Program-made: the position numbers and the translations under genes
Shown: in pieces, positions 7,892 to 18,048 of the stretch
Position numbering within the stretch: position 1 is the first letter of the stretch
How the letters are laid out: every line of letters starts with the position of its first letter
Notes under the pieces: model-generated
What the model was told of the DNA's origin: nothing
Seen by the model: the letters and a program-made list of their open reading frames with translations, nothing else
Database searches by the model: none
From: a bacterium HR33
GTDB lineage: Bacteria > Gemmatimonadota > Gemmatimonadetes > Gemmatimonadales > GWC2-71-9
DNA length: 64,000 nt
NCBI GenBank assembly: GCA_002923375.1
Contig: BEIJ01000001.1
Coordinates: 496,001-560,000, forward strand
Direction of reading: 5' to 3'

Positions 7892-9460
7892 CTACCGGGC
7901 GGCCCGCGGGGTGAGCAGCGCTACCGGTACGATCATCTCTTCGGGCGCCACCCCTCCATGCAAAAACGCTCCCCGGTAGCGGCCCTGATACTCTCTCAGC
8001 TTGGTGGGATAGACGAAGAAGTGATCCCCGGTGGCCATCAGCAAGCGCACTCCCAGTCTCATGGGAGGTAAACCCCAAGCCGGCAGATCGTCCACCAGCA
8101 CCGCCGTCTCCGGCTGCTCGGCGCGCAGATCGGCGCCGAACTTGTAGCGCAGGTTCGCCGTAGCGTCCCGCTTGGCGAACACCGTCGCAGGCGTGTTGCA
8201 GTGAATCGACCCGTGATCGGTGGTGAGCAAGACCGGTACCCGCCGCCGCTCCGCCTCCCGCAGCGCTGCGCGGAGCGCCGAATCTCGAAACCAGGTCTGG
8301 GTCAAAGCCCTAAGCGCCGCCGCGTCCCGCGCCACCTCGTAGAGAATGGCGTGCTCCCCGCGGCTGTGAGTCAGCTGATCGATGAAGTTGAACACCAAAG
8401 CGGTAACTCCCCCCTGCGCCAGGTAACCGGGAAGCCGCTTCAGCAGATCCTCCCCCTCCGCCACCGAAGTAACCTTTTCGTAGCGAACCGGCATCTTCGA
8501 TCCCAGCAGCGCAGAAATCTGGAGCCGGAAAAGTTCTCCCTCGTTGGCGTTCAGGCTCTCGTCGTCCCGCTCGCCCCACCAGTCCGGATGGCGCCGCTGA
8601 ATCTCCCGGGGGAAGAGCCCGCTGAAGATCGCGTTACGAGCGTAAGGAGTGGCCGAAGGGAGAATGCTGTAGTGGTAAGACACCTCCACGTCGAAGAGTT
8701 CCGCGATTTCAGGCTTGAGGGACTCCCATTGATCCAGCCGCAGGCAATCCACCAGCACGAACAGCACCGAGGGATGCGCCTTCAGAAGCGGCAACAAGAA
8801 ACGGGGAACCACGTCCACCGAAAGCGGCGGACGATCGCCGCTCTTGCCCGATACCCAGAGGGGATAATTAGCCTTCACGAACTCCGCGAAGTCAGCATGG
8901 AGGCTTCGCTGCAAGGTGAACAAAGCGTCCCTCAGCCCGGGCTGCTCGCTTTGACTCAGCCTCACCTCCCACTGCGCCAACTCGGCCACCAGTTCGATCC
9001 ACTCGCGCCACCCGAGATCGGCACCCCTCTTTGCCTCCAGTTCCCGAAACCGCACCACGAAATCCCGAGCTACCCGCTGCTCCCTTATCCGGTCCCCTTC
9101 CAGCAACCTCACCACCACGCTCAGCACCTGGCGCGGGTTGACCGGCTTGACCAGATAATCGTCCAGCTGGACCCCGATCGCCTCCCGCATCGTCTCCGCC
9201 CCTTCGCTCTTGGTAACCATCACCACCGGAACCGTCGGGTCGATTGCGCGAATCTCGCTCACCAGCTCCAGCCCCCGCCGCCCGGGTAGCTGTTCGTCCA
9301 GAAGGACCAGGCCGTAAGGCTGGCGCTGCAGCAAAGCCAAAGCGTCGTCGCCGTGGGCGGCCTGCTCCACGGAATAACCGTGCTCCTCCAAGAACATCAC
9401 GTGAGCACCCAGCGACTCGATCTCGTCATCCACCCAGAGAATGGTTTTCGGACGAACCAT
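7892..9460 (-). CDS. porX: PorX-like response regulator: receiver domain plus PglZ phosphodiesterase domain
   Basis: 522-aa protein with an N-terminal receiver (acidic D11/D12, phospho-acceptor D55 in LVLLDEQLPG, T83, K105 in YLVKP), a helical linker (about 120-215), and a C-terminal alkaline-phosphatase-superfamily PglZ domain. The latter shows D238 (VLVDCLRLDQW), T271 in SILPSATPYARN, D361 (FIDQLTHSR), D415-H416 (TTDHGSIH) and H501. Length and motifs fit PorX, which in Bacteroidota is controlled by a histidine kinase, regulates type IX secretion and cleaves oligonucleotides. The ATG at 9460 is preferred over a GTG at 9520 because the receiver starts directly after it. It heads the minus-strand operon; no histidine kinase or type IX gene is in view. 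Confidence 0.9.
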   Translation of the reverse strand: MVRPKTILWVDDEIESLGAHVMFLEEHGYSVEQAAHGDDALALLQRQPYGLVLLDEQLPGRRGLELVSEIRAIDPTVPVVMVTKSEGAETMREAIGVQLDDYLVKPVNPRQVLSVVVRLLEGDRIREQRVARDFVVRFRELEAKRGADLGWREWIELVAELAQWEVRLSQSEQPGLRDALFTLQRSLHADFAEFVKANYPLWVSGKSGDRPPLSVDVVPRFLLPLLKAHPSVLFVLVDCLRLDQWESLKPEIAELFDVEVSYHYSILPSATPYARNAIFSGLFPREIQRRHPDWWGERDDESLNANEGELFRLQISALLGSKMPVRYEKVTSVAEGEDLLKRLPGYLAQGGVTALVFNFIDQLTHSRGEHAILYEVARDAAALRALTQTWFRDSALRAALREAERRRVPVLLTTDHGSIHCNTPATVFAKRDATANLRYKFGADLRAEQPETAVLVDDLPAWGLPPMRLGVRLLMATGDHFFVYPTKLREYQGRYRGAFLHGGVAPEEMIVPVALLTPRAAR

Positions 9461-9522
9461 ACGAAACAAGTTACCCCCGACCCTGGCGGCTCTCAACGAG
9501 CGGGTTGCATATTCCACCACCC
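9461..9522. promoter_or_regulatory. Divergent intergenic region, regulator / GT9
   Basis: The 62 bases between the divergent PorX-like gene and the GT9 gene must hold promoters for both directions. A GGGGGT run lies upstream of the minus-strand ATG. No clear -35/-10 pair or operator palindrome was recognised. Confidence 0.4.
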
Positions 9523-10482
9523 ATGACTGCCCCGCGGATACTGATCGTGCGGTTCAGCTCTTTGGGCGACGTCATACTGACCACTCCGCTTCTGAGCGCC
9601 ATAGCGGAGCGGCACCCGAAGGCCACCGTGACCTTCGTGACCCGGGATACCTACGCTCCCCTGCTGGATACCAACCCGTGCGTGACCGAAGTAATCGGTT
9701 GGCCGCGGCGCGAGCCGATCCCGGCACTGGCCGGTCTGCTTCGGGAGCGCAAGTTCGACGTGGGACTCGACCTGCAACGCTCCCTGCGTTCTTGGCGCCT
9801 GCGCCGCGCTGTTCGGGCCCGGTGGTTCGCCTACCCCAAAGGCCGCCTGGCCCGCTGGAGTCGAGTCTGGCTGGGCTATAACCCGCGGAATGCCCGGAGC
9901 GTGGTAGATCGTTACTTCGCCGCTGCCCGCGCCTTGGGTGTCTCCCGCGACGGCCGGGCGCCGGCGGTGTATCCCACCGACCAGGACAGGAAAGCGGCGG
10001 CCGAACTGGCGCCCGAGGGATGCGTGGTCCTCGCTCCCGGCGCCAGCCGGCCTAGCAAGCGCTGGCCGGCGGCGTACTGGCGCGCCCTGGCCGATCGCCT
10101 CCTCGACCGAGGACATACCGTAGTGGCGGTGGGCTCGGCGGGAGAGCGGACCTTGCTGTCGGGGGGCGGGATCGTCGAAGCGTACGGCCTGCCCTTGCGA
10201 ACTGCGGCCGCCGTGTTAGAGCGGGCCCGGGTGGTGGTCTGCAACGACTCCGGAGCCTTGCACCTTGCCGCCGCGGTGAAGCGGCCGGTAGTGGCGCTTT
10301 TCGGACCCACGGCGGCGGCGGAGTTCTTGCCTCCCAACGCAGCAGTCTTGGTCCTGGAACGCTTTCCCCCTTGCAGGCCGTGCTCCTCTTTCGGAAGCTC
10401 CCACTGTCCCTTGGGCCACCATCGTTGCATGATTGAGATATCGCCCGAGGAAGTGGACGCTGCCCTGGAGGTGTTCGGGTGA
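9523..10482 (+). CDS. GT9-family (heptosyltransferase-like) glycosyltransferase
   Basis: 319-aa GT-B enzyme of the ADP-heptose:LPS heptosyltransferase family. It begins ILIVRFSSLGDVILTTPLL, a family hallmark, and has the donor-site segments VVLAPGASRPSKRWPAAYW and VVVCNDSGALHLAAAVKRPVVALFGPT. It probably adds a heptose or similar sugar to an envelope glycolipid on the cytoplasmic side. ATG at 9523 fits the family start; the open frame upstream is antisense to the regulator gene. A C-terminal Cys-rich stretch (PPCRPCSSFGSSHCPLGHHRC) is common in this family. It overlaps the next gene by 4 bp (GTGA). Confidence 0.92.
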   Translation: MTAPRILIVRFSSLGDVILTTPLLSAIAERHPKATVTFVTRDTYAPLLDTNPCVTEVIGWPRREPIPALAGLLRERKFDVGLDLQRSLRSWRLRRAVRARWFAYPKGRLARWSRVWLGYNPRNARSVVDRYFAAARALGVSRDGRAPAVYPTDQDRKAAAELAPEGCVVLAPGASRPSKRWPAAYWRALADRLLDRGHTVVAVGSAGERTLLSGGGIVEAYGLPLRTAAAVLERARVVVCNDSGALHLAAAVKRPVVALFGPTAAAEFLPPNAAVLVLERFPPCRPCSSFGSSHCPLGHHRCMIEISPEEVDAALEVFG

Positions 10483-10859
10483 GCGGACAACTATCGGCTG
10501 CCGAGGAGGAACTGATAGAACATCTGGCCGCCAGCGCTCGCGGGCCGCGCCAAAACGGGCTCTTTGCCGTGTGGCTGTTCCTGCGCGCTTGCGATGGAGC
10601 GCTCCCTCCCGATCCCTTGAAGCCGCGAACCCATCGCAAGCGGGTGGAGGCTCTGGAACGGAGGTTGAGCAGCCTCGCGCTTCCTCCGCCTTTGAAGCGC
10701 GCCTTTGCTCTGGCTCTAAGGGAGCTGGCCGAAGGAACGCCCTCGGCGGCGGTGGTGGCGCTCAAACACCTGGCCGCGCCGGCGCGGGAGACGCTGGGGC
10801 CCAAGATCGGAGAAGCGCTGGAACGCGCGGCGACACGAGCGCGGGGAGCGACAGCGTGA
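10479..10859 (+). CDS. Unknown 126-aa helical protein
   Basis: Not recognised. The GTG start overlaps the GT9 stop and its own stop overlaps the GTG start of the DnaB-like gene, so it is locked into the operon by two GTGA junctions. The chain is rich in Leu, Ala, Arg and Glu, predicted all-helical, without signal peptide, Cys or membrane span; a basic patch (PRTHRKRVEALERR) lies in the middle. Being directly coupled to a DnaB C-domain protein, it may be a partner or loader of that ATPase, but nothing in the sequence proves this. Confidence 0.7.
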   Translation: MSGQLSAAEEELIEHLAASARGPRQNGLFAVWLFLRACDGALPPDPLKPRTHRKRVEALERRLSSLALPPPLKRAFALALRELAEGTPSAAVVALKHLAAPARETLGPKIGEALERAATRARGATA

Positions 10860-11716
10860 GCGGAAGAGCGGGAGGACCGAGGCGTTCGCTTACCGACATT
10901 ATCCGGCAGGTGGATACTCAGCCCCGGGGGACGATACCGCCCGACACCGTCCCTACCGGGTTTCCCTCGCTGGACCGGCTGCTGGGAGGCGGGCTGAGGC
11001 GTCGCGATCTGGCCGTACTGGGGGGCGATGTCCGCTCAGGCAAGTCGGCTTTGGCGCTGGCGATTGCGCTGCGGGCATCCCGCACCGGACAGACCGTGGT
11101 GTTTTTCTCGGGCGAGATGGATGAAGATCGCCTAATGGAGCGGGCGCTGGCGATCGAGGCGCGGGCCAAGGTGGACGACATCAGGCAGGCGACACTCTCC
11201 GACGAAGCCCGAGCGGCTCTGGGAGCCGCAGCGGTACGCATAAGGGATCTTCCGCTGCACTTCTATACTCTCACCGGGCAGCAGTTCGACTCCAGCCTCG
11301 AGGCGGCGTGGCAGCACGACCCCGCGCTTCTGATAGTGGACTATCTACAGCTCCTTCCCGCTCCGGTGAGCCGGCCTACGCAAGACGAGGACAGTGCCGC
11401 GGCATTGCGGGCGCTCAAGGCCCTCGCGCTGGAGCGCAAGATAGCCTGCCTTACGGTCGCTCAGCTTCCCCAGCACGTAGCTACTCGCCCCGACCCCCGC
11501 CCCACGCTGGACGATTTCGGCACTTTGGGAGCGGTGAAGCAACACGCCGACGTGGTGCTCGCGATTTACCGCGAGGAGATGTACCGGCCCGGAGGCGGGG
11601 TGGAGGGAGCCACCGAACTGATCGTGGCCAAGAACCGCAACGGCCCAACGGGCTTCGTGGACCTGTACTTCTACCAGCAGTGGCTGCGTTTCGAGGACAT
11701 GCTCGATCCGCTGTAG
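10856..11716 (+). CDS. DnaB C-terminal-domain-only RecA-like ATPase
   Basis: 286-aa protein that aligns only with the RecA-fold motor half of replicative helicase DnaB. It has PTGFPSLDRLLGGGLRRRDL, Walker A GDVRSGKS, SGEMDEDRLMERALA, Walker B ALLIVDYLQLLP, an H3-like VAQLPQHV segment and a C-terminal VAKNRNGPTG motif. The DnaB N-terminal collar domain and linker are absent; only about 35 residues precede the motor. Full DnaB is about 450 aa, so this is not the replicative helicase. GTG at 10856 makes a GTGA overlap with the previous stop. A role in repair or as a regulatory ATPase is possible. Confidence 0.85.
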   Translation: MSGRAGGPRRSLTDIIRQVDTQPRGTIPPDTVPTGFPSLDRLLGGGLRRRDLAVLGGDVRSGKSALALAIALRASRTGQTVVFFSGEMDEDRLMERALAIEARAKVDDIRQATLSDEARAALGAAAVRIRDLPLHFYTLTGQQFDSSLEAAWQHDPALLIVDYLQLLPAPVSRPTQDEDSAAALRALKALALERKIACLTVAQLPQHVATRPDPRPTLDDFGTLGAVKQHADVVLAIYREEMYRPGGGVEGATELIVAKNRNGPTGFVDLYFYQQWLRFEDMLDPL

Positions 11717-11786
11717 CCTCGCATCGCCTTGAAGTCCCCAGGCGGCCGGTATCGGCCGTGGCTTCTATGCGCCGGGGGCTTAGGGT

Positions 11787-11831
11787 AGCGCCTATATCGA
11801 GCGCTTATATAAAGCCCCGGAGCGCTTATAT
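11787..11831 (+). repeat. Three direct copies of AGCGCYTATAT upstream of yebC
   Basis: AGCGCCTATAT at 11787-11797, AGCGCTTATAT at 11800-11810 and AGCGCTTATAT at 11821-11831. The first two are 13 bp apart start to start; the last two are 21 bp apart, two helical turns. All lie in the 138-bp gap before yebC and end 23 bp before its ATG. The AT-rich half of each unit resembles a -10 hexamer, so the cluster may be an operator or promoter array for the long downstream operon. A 5-bp CGGCC/GGCCG hairpin near 11743-11758 might end the upstream transcript. Confidence 0.6.
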
Positions 11832-11854
11832 TGTGTAGGACGCGGGAGGTGCCA

Positions 11855-12604
11855 ATGGCTGGCCATAGCAAATGGAAGCAGATCAAGCACCGCAAGGCGG
11901 CCGCCGACGCCAAACGCGGGCAACTTTTCAGCAAGCTGATCAAGGAAATCACCATAGCCGCCCGGCAGGGAGGCGGTGATCCGGCGGGGAATCCCAGGCT
12001 CAGGACCGCGATCGAAGCGGCCAAGGCCGCCAACATGCCATCGGAGAACATCGAGCGCGCTATAAAAAAAGGTACCGGCGAGCTCGAAGGGGTGAACTAC
12101 GAGGAGGCGGTGTACGAGGGCTACGGTCCGGGTGGTGCGGCGATCATGATCCAGGTCACCACCGACAATCTGAACCGTACCGTCGCCGAGCTGCGCCACC
12201 TCTTTTCTCGCTACGGGGGCAACTTGGGCGCTCCCAACTCGGTGGCATGGCTCTTCGAGAAGAAGGGGCAGATCTATCTGGACGCCGACCGGTACGACGA
12301 GGACGCCGCTTTGGAGGCGGCCTTGGAGGCGGGTGCCGAAGACCTGGTGCGGGACGGCGATCAGTTCGTAATAACCACCGATCCGTCCGCCCTCCACAGC
12401 GTGCTGGACGCCCTGCGCGCCCGGGGGATCGAGGCGCGCCAGGCGGAGATAGCGATGAAGCCTAAGAGCAGCGTCACCGTCCAGGGTGCGGACGCCGAGC
12501 GCTTGCTCAAGCTGATGGACGCGTTGGAAGAGCATGACGATGTTTCCAACGTGTTCAGCAACTTCGATATCGACGCGGACACTTTGGCGGCGGTCAGCGG
12601 GTGA
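11855..12604 (+). CDS. yebC: YebC/TACO1-family protein
   Basis: 249-aa protein of the YebC family, described as DNA-binding transcriptional regulators and, more recently, as translation factors that ease ribosome stalling. It opens with the invariant AGHSKWKQIKHRKAAADAKRGQLFSKL and has the three-domain layout, including ENIERAIKKGTGE and YEGYGPGG. The ATG at 11855 has the ribosome site GGGAGG at 11844-11849, which rules out the in-frame upstream extension. It heads the 20-gene run, and the link to ruvC is the classical gene order. The GTGA overlap with ruvC couples the two. Confidence 0.96.
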   Translation: MAGHSKWKQIKHRKAAADAKRGQLFSKLIKEITIAARQGGGDPAGNPRLRTAIEAAKAANMPSENIERAIKKGTGELEGVNYEEAVYEGYGPGGAAIMIQVTTDNLNRTVAELRHLFSRYGGNLGAPNSVAWLFEKKGQIYLDADRYDEDAALEAALEAGAEDLVRDGDQFVITTDPSALHSVLDALRARGIEARQAEIAMKPKSSVTVQGADAERLLKLMDALEEHDDVSNVFSNFDIDADTLAAVSG

Positions 12605-13092
12605 GCATCCGGGTTCTGGGGATCGACCCGGGCACGGCGGTTACCGGATACGGAGTGGTGGAATCGGCGGACGGGTTTCCGGGCCGGCTGGTCGAGTGCG
12701 GGGTGATTCGAACCGATACCCGGCAGCGCTTGTGGCAGCGGCTGGAGACACTTTACGAAGGAATAGAAGAACTCATAGCCCGCCATCGGCCGGACGCCCT
12801 GGTGATCGAAACCCCGTTTTATGCCAAGAACGTGAGGACCACGGTGGTGCTGGGACAGGCCCGGGGGGTGATTCTTCTGGCGGCCGCGAGGGCGGGACTG
12901 GACATAGTCGAATTTCCGCCCGCGGTCGTGAAGAAGAGCATCGTGGGTCGCGGAGGGGCGACCAAGCCGCAGGTGGGCTACATGGTACAGCAGTTGCTGC
13001 GGTTGCGCCGCCCGCCCACCCCTTCGGACGCAGCCGACGGCGTGGCGGTCGCCCTGACTTACATGTTGAGACGCCACCGCCTGCGGGCTTGA
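12601..13092 (+). CDS. ruvC: Holliday junction endonuclease RuvC
   Basis: 163-aa resolvase that cuts four-way DNA junctions. The four acidic metal ligands of the RNase H fold are visible: D9 (GIDPGTAVTGYG), E70 (DALVIETPF), D143 and D146 (SDAADGVAVAL). Start is GTG at 12601, overlapping the yebC stop by 4 bp. It works with the RuvAB motor encoded next, so the whole resolvasome is encoded together here. Confidence 0.97.
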   Translation: MSIRVLGIDPGTAVTGYGVVESADGFPGRLVECGVIRTDTRQRLWQRLETLYEGIEELIARHRPDALVIETPFYAKNVRTTVVLGQARGVILLAAARAGLDIVEFPPAVVKKSIVGRGGATKPQVGYMVQQLLRLRRPPTPSDAADGVAVALTYMLRRHRLRA

Positions 13093-13132
13093 GGCCCGAG
13101 GTCCCGATGGCAGGGGTCGAGGCAAGAACCAA

Positions 13133-13723
13133 GTGATCAGCGCCGTCCGGGGAAAGATCGTCTCGCGCACCGGGGACCGGGTGGTGCTGGCCACCGCGGG
13201 CGGTGTGAGCTACGAGATCGCGGTTCCCCTCGGCGTTCTGGAGCGACTGCCGGAAGACGGAGCCACAGTGGAGTTGGCGACGGTTTTGGTGGTGCGGGAG
13301 GACGGCTGGGCTCTTTACGGTTTCGACCGGGAACTCGAGCGAGCGGTGTTCCAGCGGCTCCTCGGCGCGAGCGGGGTGGGTCCCAGACATGCCATGGCCC
13401 TGGTCTCGACCTTGGGAGGGGAGCGGGTGGTCCGGGCTTTGCGGGAGGGGGACTTGGCCACCCTCTGCACCGTTCCGGGAATTGGCAAGAAGACCGCCGA
13501 ACGAATGGTGGTGGAGCTGAAGGACCGGGTGCGGGATCTTTCGGAAGGCGAAGGAGAGCCCGCCCGGCCCGCCTCCGCCGAGCAGGCGGTGCAGGCTCTG
13601 GTGGGCTTGGGATACGGGGCGGCGGAAGCCGACCGCGTGGTGCGGGCCGTGGTGAACCGGGAAGGTCCCGCCGAAGCGGTGGAGCTGATTCGCCGGGCCT
13701 TGCAACATTTGAGCGGAGCATGA
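13133..13723 (+). CDS. ruvA: Holliday junction branch migration protein RuvA
   Basis: 196-aa DNA-binding subunit that holds the junction and loads RuvB. It has the N-terminal OB domain (ISAVRGKIVSRTGDRVVL), the acidic pin region, two helix-hairpin-helix motifs (GASGVGPRHAMALVS and TVPGIGKKTAERMVVELKD) and a C-terminal domain III (EQAVQALVGLGY) that contacts RuvB. Start is GTG at 13133. The 40-bp gap to ruvC is the largest inside this part of the run. Confidence 0.97.
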   Translation: MISAVRGKIVSRTGDRVVLATAGGVSYEIAVPLGVLERLPEDGATVELATVLVVREDGWALYGFDRELERAVFQRLLGASGVGPRHAMALVSTLGGERVVRALREGDLATLCTVPGIGKKTAERMVVELKDRVRDLSEGEGEPARPASAEQAVQALVGLGYGAAEADRVVRAVVNREGPAEAVELIRRALQHLSGA

Positions 13724-13734
13724 TCTGACGGGAT

Positions 13735-13905
13735 ATGGTCAAGACTGCGGAATGGATCTGTCCCAGCTGCGGAGCGACCAATAGGAAGCTGGTGCGGAGC
13801 GACGAGCGCCGGACCGAGGATCGCTGCGTGAGTTGTCATCGCAAACACATCATTGAAGAGGACACGCGGCCCGTGCGATGGCGCGTGGCCGCCGCGCTCA
13901 AGTGA
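13735..13905 (+). CDS. 56-aa zinc-ribbon protein between ruvA and ruvB
   Basis: Small gene reading [18 protein letters not shown] and ending [10 protein letters not shown] before TGA at 13903-13905. Two CxxC knuckles (CPSC, CVSC) about 25 residues apart make a classical zinc ribbon; CVSCHRKH adds His. It starts 11 bp after the ruvA stop and its TGA overlaps a GTG start of ruvB, so it is embedded in the operon. No signal peptide or membrane segment. I do not recognise a named family. A nucleic-acid-binding helper of RuvAB or an unrelated small zinc protein are both possible. Confidence 0.72.
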   Translation: MVKTAEWICPSCGATNRKLVRSDERRTEDRCVSCHRKHIIEEDTRPVRWRVAAALK

Positions 13906-14933
13906 GCCGCACCCAGATCACCACCCCCGAAGCCCTCCCCGAAGAGCTTTCGGCCGAAGCGTCGCTCAGGCCTTCGCGGCTGGAGGAGTTCATTGGGCAG
14001 GAAAAGGTCAAAGAAAGCCTCCAGATCGCCATCGACGCCGCCAAGCAGCGGGGAGAGCCCCTGGACCATCTGCTGTTCTTCGGGCCGCCGGGTCTGGGCA
14101 AGACCACCCTGGCGATACTGGTCGCCCGGGAGTTAGGCGTGAACATCCGGACGACCAGCGGCCCGGTGCTGGAAAAGCCGGGTGACCTGGTGGGACTGCT
14201 CACCACTCTCAAACCGAAAGACGTCCTGTTCATAGACGAGATTCACCGCCTGCGACCTGCGCTGGAAGAGTTCTTGTATCCCGCGATGGAAGACTACCGG
14301 GTGGACGTCAGGATCTCCGAGGGACCGAACGCGCAGACCATTCCCATGCGTCTCGAGCCTTTCACTCTTATAGGCGCTTCCACCCGCTACGGGATGCTTA
14401 CCCCGCCGATGCGGGCGCGGTTCGGGTTGATCGAGAGACTGGGATACTATCCTCCGTCCGATTTGGAGAAGATCGTCAATCGCTCCGCCAGGATATTGGG
14501 GGTGGAGATCGAGCCGGAAGGTGCCCGGGAGATAGCGCGGCGCAGTCGCGGCACTCCCCGGGTTGCCAATCGCCTGTTGAGAAGGGTGCGGGATTACGCT
14601 CAGGTGCGGGCGGACGGGGTGATCACCGCACGGGTCGCCGTGGAGGCTCTTTCCCGGCTCAACGTGGACGAGTACGGACTCGACGACATGGACGCCCGCA
14701 TTCTCAGGGTCATAATCGAAAAGTTCGACGGCGGCCCCGTGGGGCTGAACACCATAGCGGCGGCCGTGGGCGAAGATCCGGGGACCCTGGAAGAAGTTTA
14801 CGAGCCGTATCTCCTCCAGCAGGGGTTCTTGGATCGCACGCCCCGGGGGCGGGCTGCCACTCCGGCGGCGTACAAGCATTTCGGTTATACCCGATCCGGA
14901 ACGTCGCAGGAATCGCTGTTCGACGGCCTGTGA
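13902..14933 (+). CDS. ruvB: Holliday junction branch migration ATPase RuvB
   Basis: AAA+ motor that drives branch migration on RuvA-bound junctions. It has Walker [10 protein letters not shown], Walker [10 protein letters not shown], sensor [18 protein letters not shown] with the arginine finger, and the C-terminal winged helix ([10 protein letters not shown]). GTG at 13902 gives the GTGA overlap used repeatedly in this operon and yields 343 aa; an ATG at 13878 would add eight residues and overlap the zinc-ribbon gene by 28 bp. Either start leaves all domains intact. Confidence 0.97.
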   Translation: MSRTQITTPEALPEELSAEASLRPSRLEEFIGQEKVKESLQIAIDAAKQRGEPLDHLLFFGPPGLGKTTLAILVARELGVNIRTTSGPVLEKPGDLVGLLTTLKPKDVLFIDEIHRLRPALEEFLYPAMEDYRVDVRISEGPNAQTIPMRLEPFTLIGASTRYGMLTPPMRARFGLIERLGYYPPSDLEKIVNRSARILGVEIEPEGAREIARRSRGTPRVANRLLRRVRDYAQVRADGVITARVAVEALSRLNVDEYGLDDMDARILRVIIEKFDGGPVGLNTIAAAVGEDPGTLEEVYEPYLLQQGFLDRTPRGRAATPAAYKHFGYTRSGTSQESLFDGL

Positions 14934-16009
14934 CCATGGGGGAGAGCGATCGCCGGTATCCGGTATCCGCCTTCGACTACCCGCTTCCCGAAGATCTCAT
15001 AGCGCAGCATCCGCTCCCGGACCGCAGCGCCAGCCGCCTGCTGGTGTTGCACAAGAGCGACGGCCGGATCGAGCACCGATCCTTCCGGGATTTCCCTTCT
15101 CTGATAGAGCCGGGAGACGTGGTGGTGGTGAACGCGAGCCGCGTGATCCCGGCGCGCCTCAAGGGGACGCGGGAAAACGGCAGAGAAGCGGAGATCCTGT
15201 TGGTTCATCCGGAACCCGACGGCAGTTGGCTCGCCATGGTGCACCCGGGTGGCAAGCTCAAGCCCGGCCGGAAGGTACGCTTCGGCCGGGACGCGGTGGC
15301 GGAGGTGGTGGAGGTGCTGGGCGGCGGGATGCGCCGGATAAAGTTCTGCGGGGCGATCGACGTGCGGGCGCTGATGGAGCGGTATGGTTCGGTCCCGCTC
15401 CCGCCCTACATTCGCAGGCCTCCGGAGGAAGCAGACCGTGAGCGATACCAGACGATCTTCGCCAGAGTGGAGGGGAGCGTGGCGGCTCCCACCGCGGGCC
15501 TTCACTTTACGCCCGAGACCGTCTCCGCCATCGAGGACCGAGGCGGGAAGATCGTCGAGATTGTGCTCCACATAGGGCCGGGAACCTTCAAGCCGGTGGA
15601 GGTGGACGACCCTTCGCGGCACGTGATGCACGCCGAGTGGTACGAGATTCCGGAGGCTGCGGCGGAGGAGATCAACCGTGCCAAGATCGAGGGATCGCGG
15701 ATCTGGGCGATCGGGACGACGGCGGTGAGAACTCTGGAGACGGCTGCGGTAGAGGACAATCCGGCGGTGGGCGATCGGCGCGCGGCCGGCGTAAGAAGCG
15801 GCAGTGGTTGGACCGATCTTTTCATCTATCCGCCCTACGAGTTCAAGGTAGTGGACGCCTTGCTCACCAACTTTCACCTCCCGCGTTCCACGCTGCTGAT
15901 GCTGGTAGCTGCTTTTGGCGGTTATGAGCGGACCATGGCGGCCTACCGCGAGGCGGTGGCTTTGCGCTATCGCATGTACAGCTACGGCGACGCCATGGCG
16001 ATCCTCTGA
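14930..16009 (+). CDS. queA: tRNA preQ1(34) S-adenosylmethionine ribosyltransferase-isomerase QueA
   Basis: Transfers and rearranges the ribose of SAM onto preQ1-modified tRNA to make epoxyqueuosine. 359 aa from GTG 14930 (GTGA overlap with ruvB) or 357 from ATG 14936. Family segments are [57 protein letters not shown] and [17 protein letters not shown]. It directly precedes tgt, so two consecutive queuosine steps are cotranscribed, although Tgt acts first. Confidence 0.97.
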   Translation: MTMGESDRRYPVSAFDYPLPEDLIAQHPLPDRSASRLLVLHKSDGRIEHRSFRDFPSLIEPGDVVVVNASRVIPARLKGTRENGREAEILLVHPEPDGSWLAMVHPGGKLKPGRKVRFGRDAVAEVVEVLGGGMRRIKFCGAIDVRALMERYGSVPLPPYIRRPPEEADRERYQTIFARVEGSVAAPTAGLHFTPETVSAIEDRGGKIVEIVLHIGPGTFKPVEVDDPSRHVMHAEWYEIPEAAAEEINRAKIEGSRIWAIGTTAVRTLETAAVEDNPAVGDRRAAGVRSGSGWTDLFIYPPYEFKVVDALLTNFHLPRSTLLMLVAAFGGYERTMAAYREAVALRYRMYSYGDAMAIL

Positions 16010-17483
<1,474 letters not shown>

Positions 17484-17487
<4 letters not shown>

Positions 17488-18047
17488 GCGTACGTCCGAT
17501 TCACCTCCTGGGCTCTCCGGTGCTGCGGGAGCGGGCGGTCGAGGTCGAGGAGATCGACGACGAAGTCCGCGCCTTGGTGGAAGATCTGTTCGACACCATG
17601 AAAGCCGATCGGGGAATCGGTTTGGCGGCGAACCAGATCGGCATAGCGCGCCGGGTGGCCGTGGTGGATACCGGAGACGAACCCCCGATCGTGCTCATCA
17701 ACCCCGTGATCGTAGAGCACGAAGGAAGCGTAGTCGAAGAGGAAGGCTGTCTTTCCATCCCGGATATTTTCGCCCCGGTTAAGCGGGCCCGGCGAGTGGT
17801 GGTGGAGACTACCGATTTGGAGGGCAACCGCACCACGGTGGAGGCGGTGGATCTGAGAGCCCGGGCGGTGCAGCACGAGATCGATCACCTCGACGGTATT
17901 TTGTTCATCGACCGCGTGGGACCGATGAAGCGGCAGCTCTTGCTGGCCAAATGGAGGAGGCTGAGAAAAGGAGAGAAGGGGTACCTCAAGGAAGTCTCAC
18001 CCCAGACCGCCGAAACCAGAGGCGAAACCGGGCGCTCCGGCTACTGA
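17484..18047 (+). CDS. def: Peptide deformylase
   Basis: Removes the formyl group from nascent protein N-termini. 187 aa. All three metal motifs are present: GIGLAANQ (44-51), EGCLS with C89, and HEIDH (131-135) with the catalytic Glu. TTG start at 17484 overlaps the yajC stop (TTGA). The C-terminal tail of about 30 residues is basic and slightly long. Fmt follows after one base, so formylation and deformylation are encoded together. Confidence 0.97.
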
Positions 18048-18048
18048 G

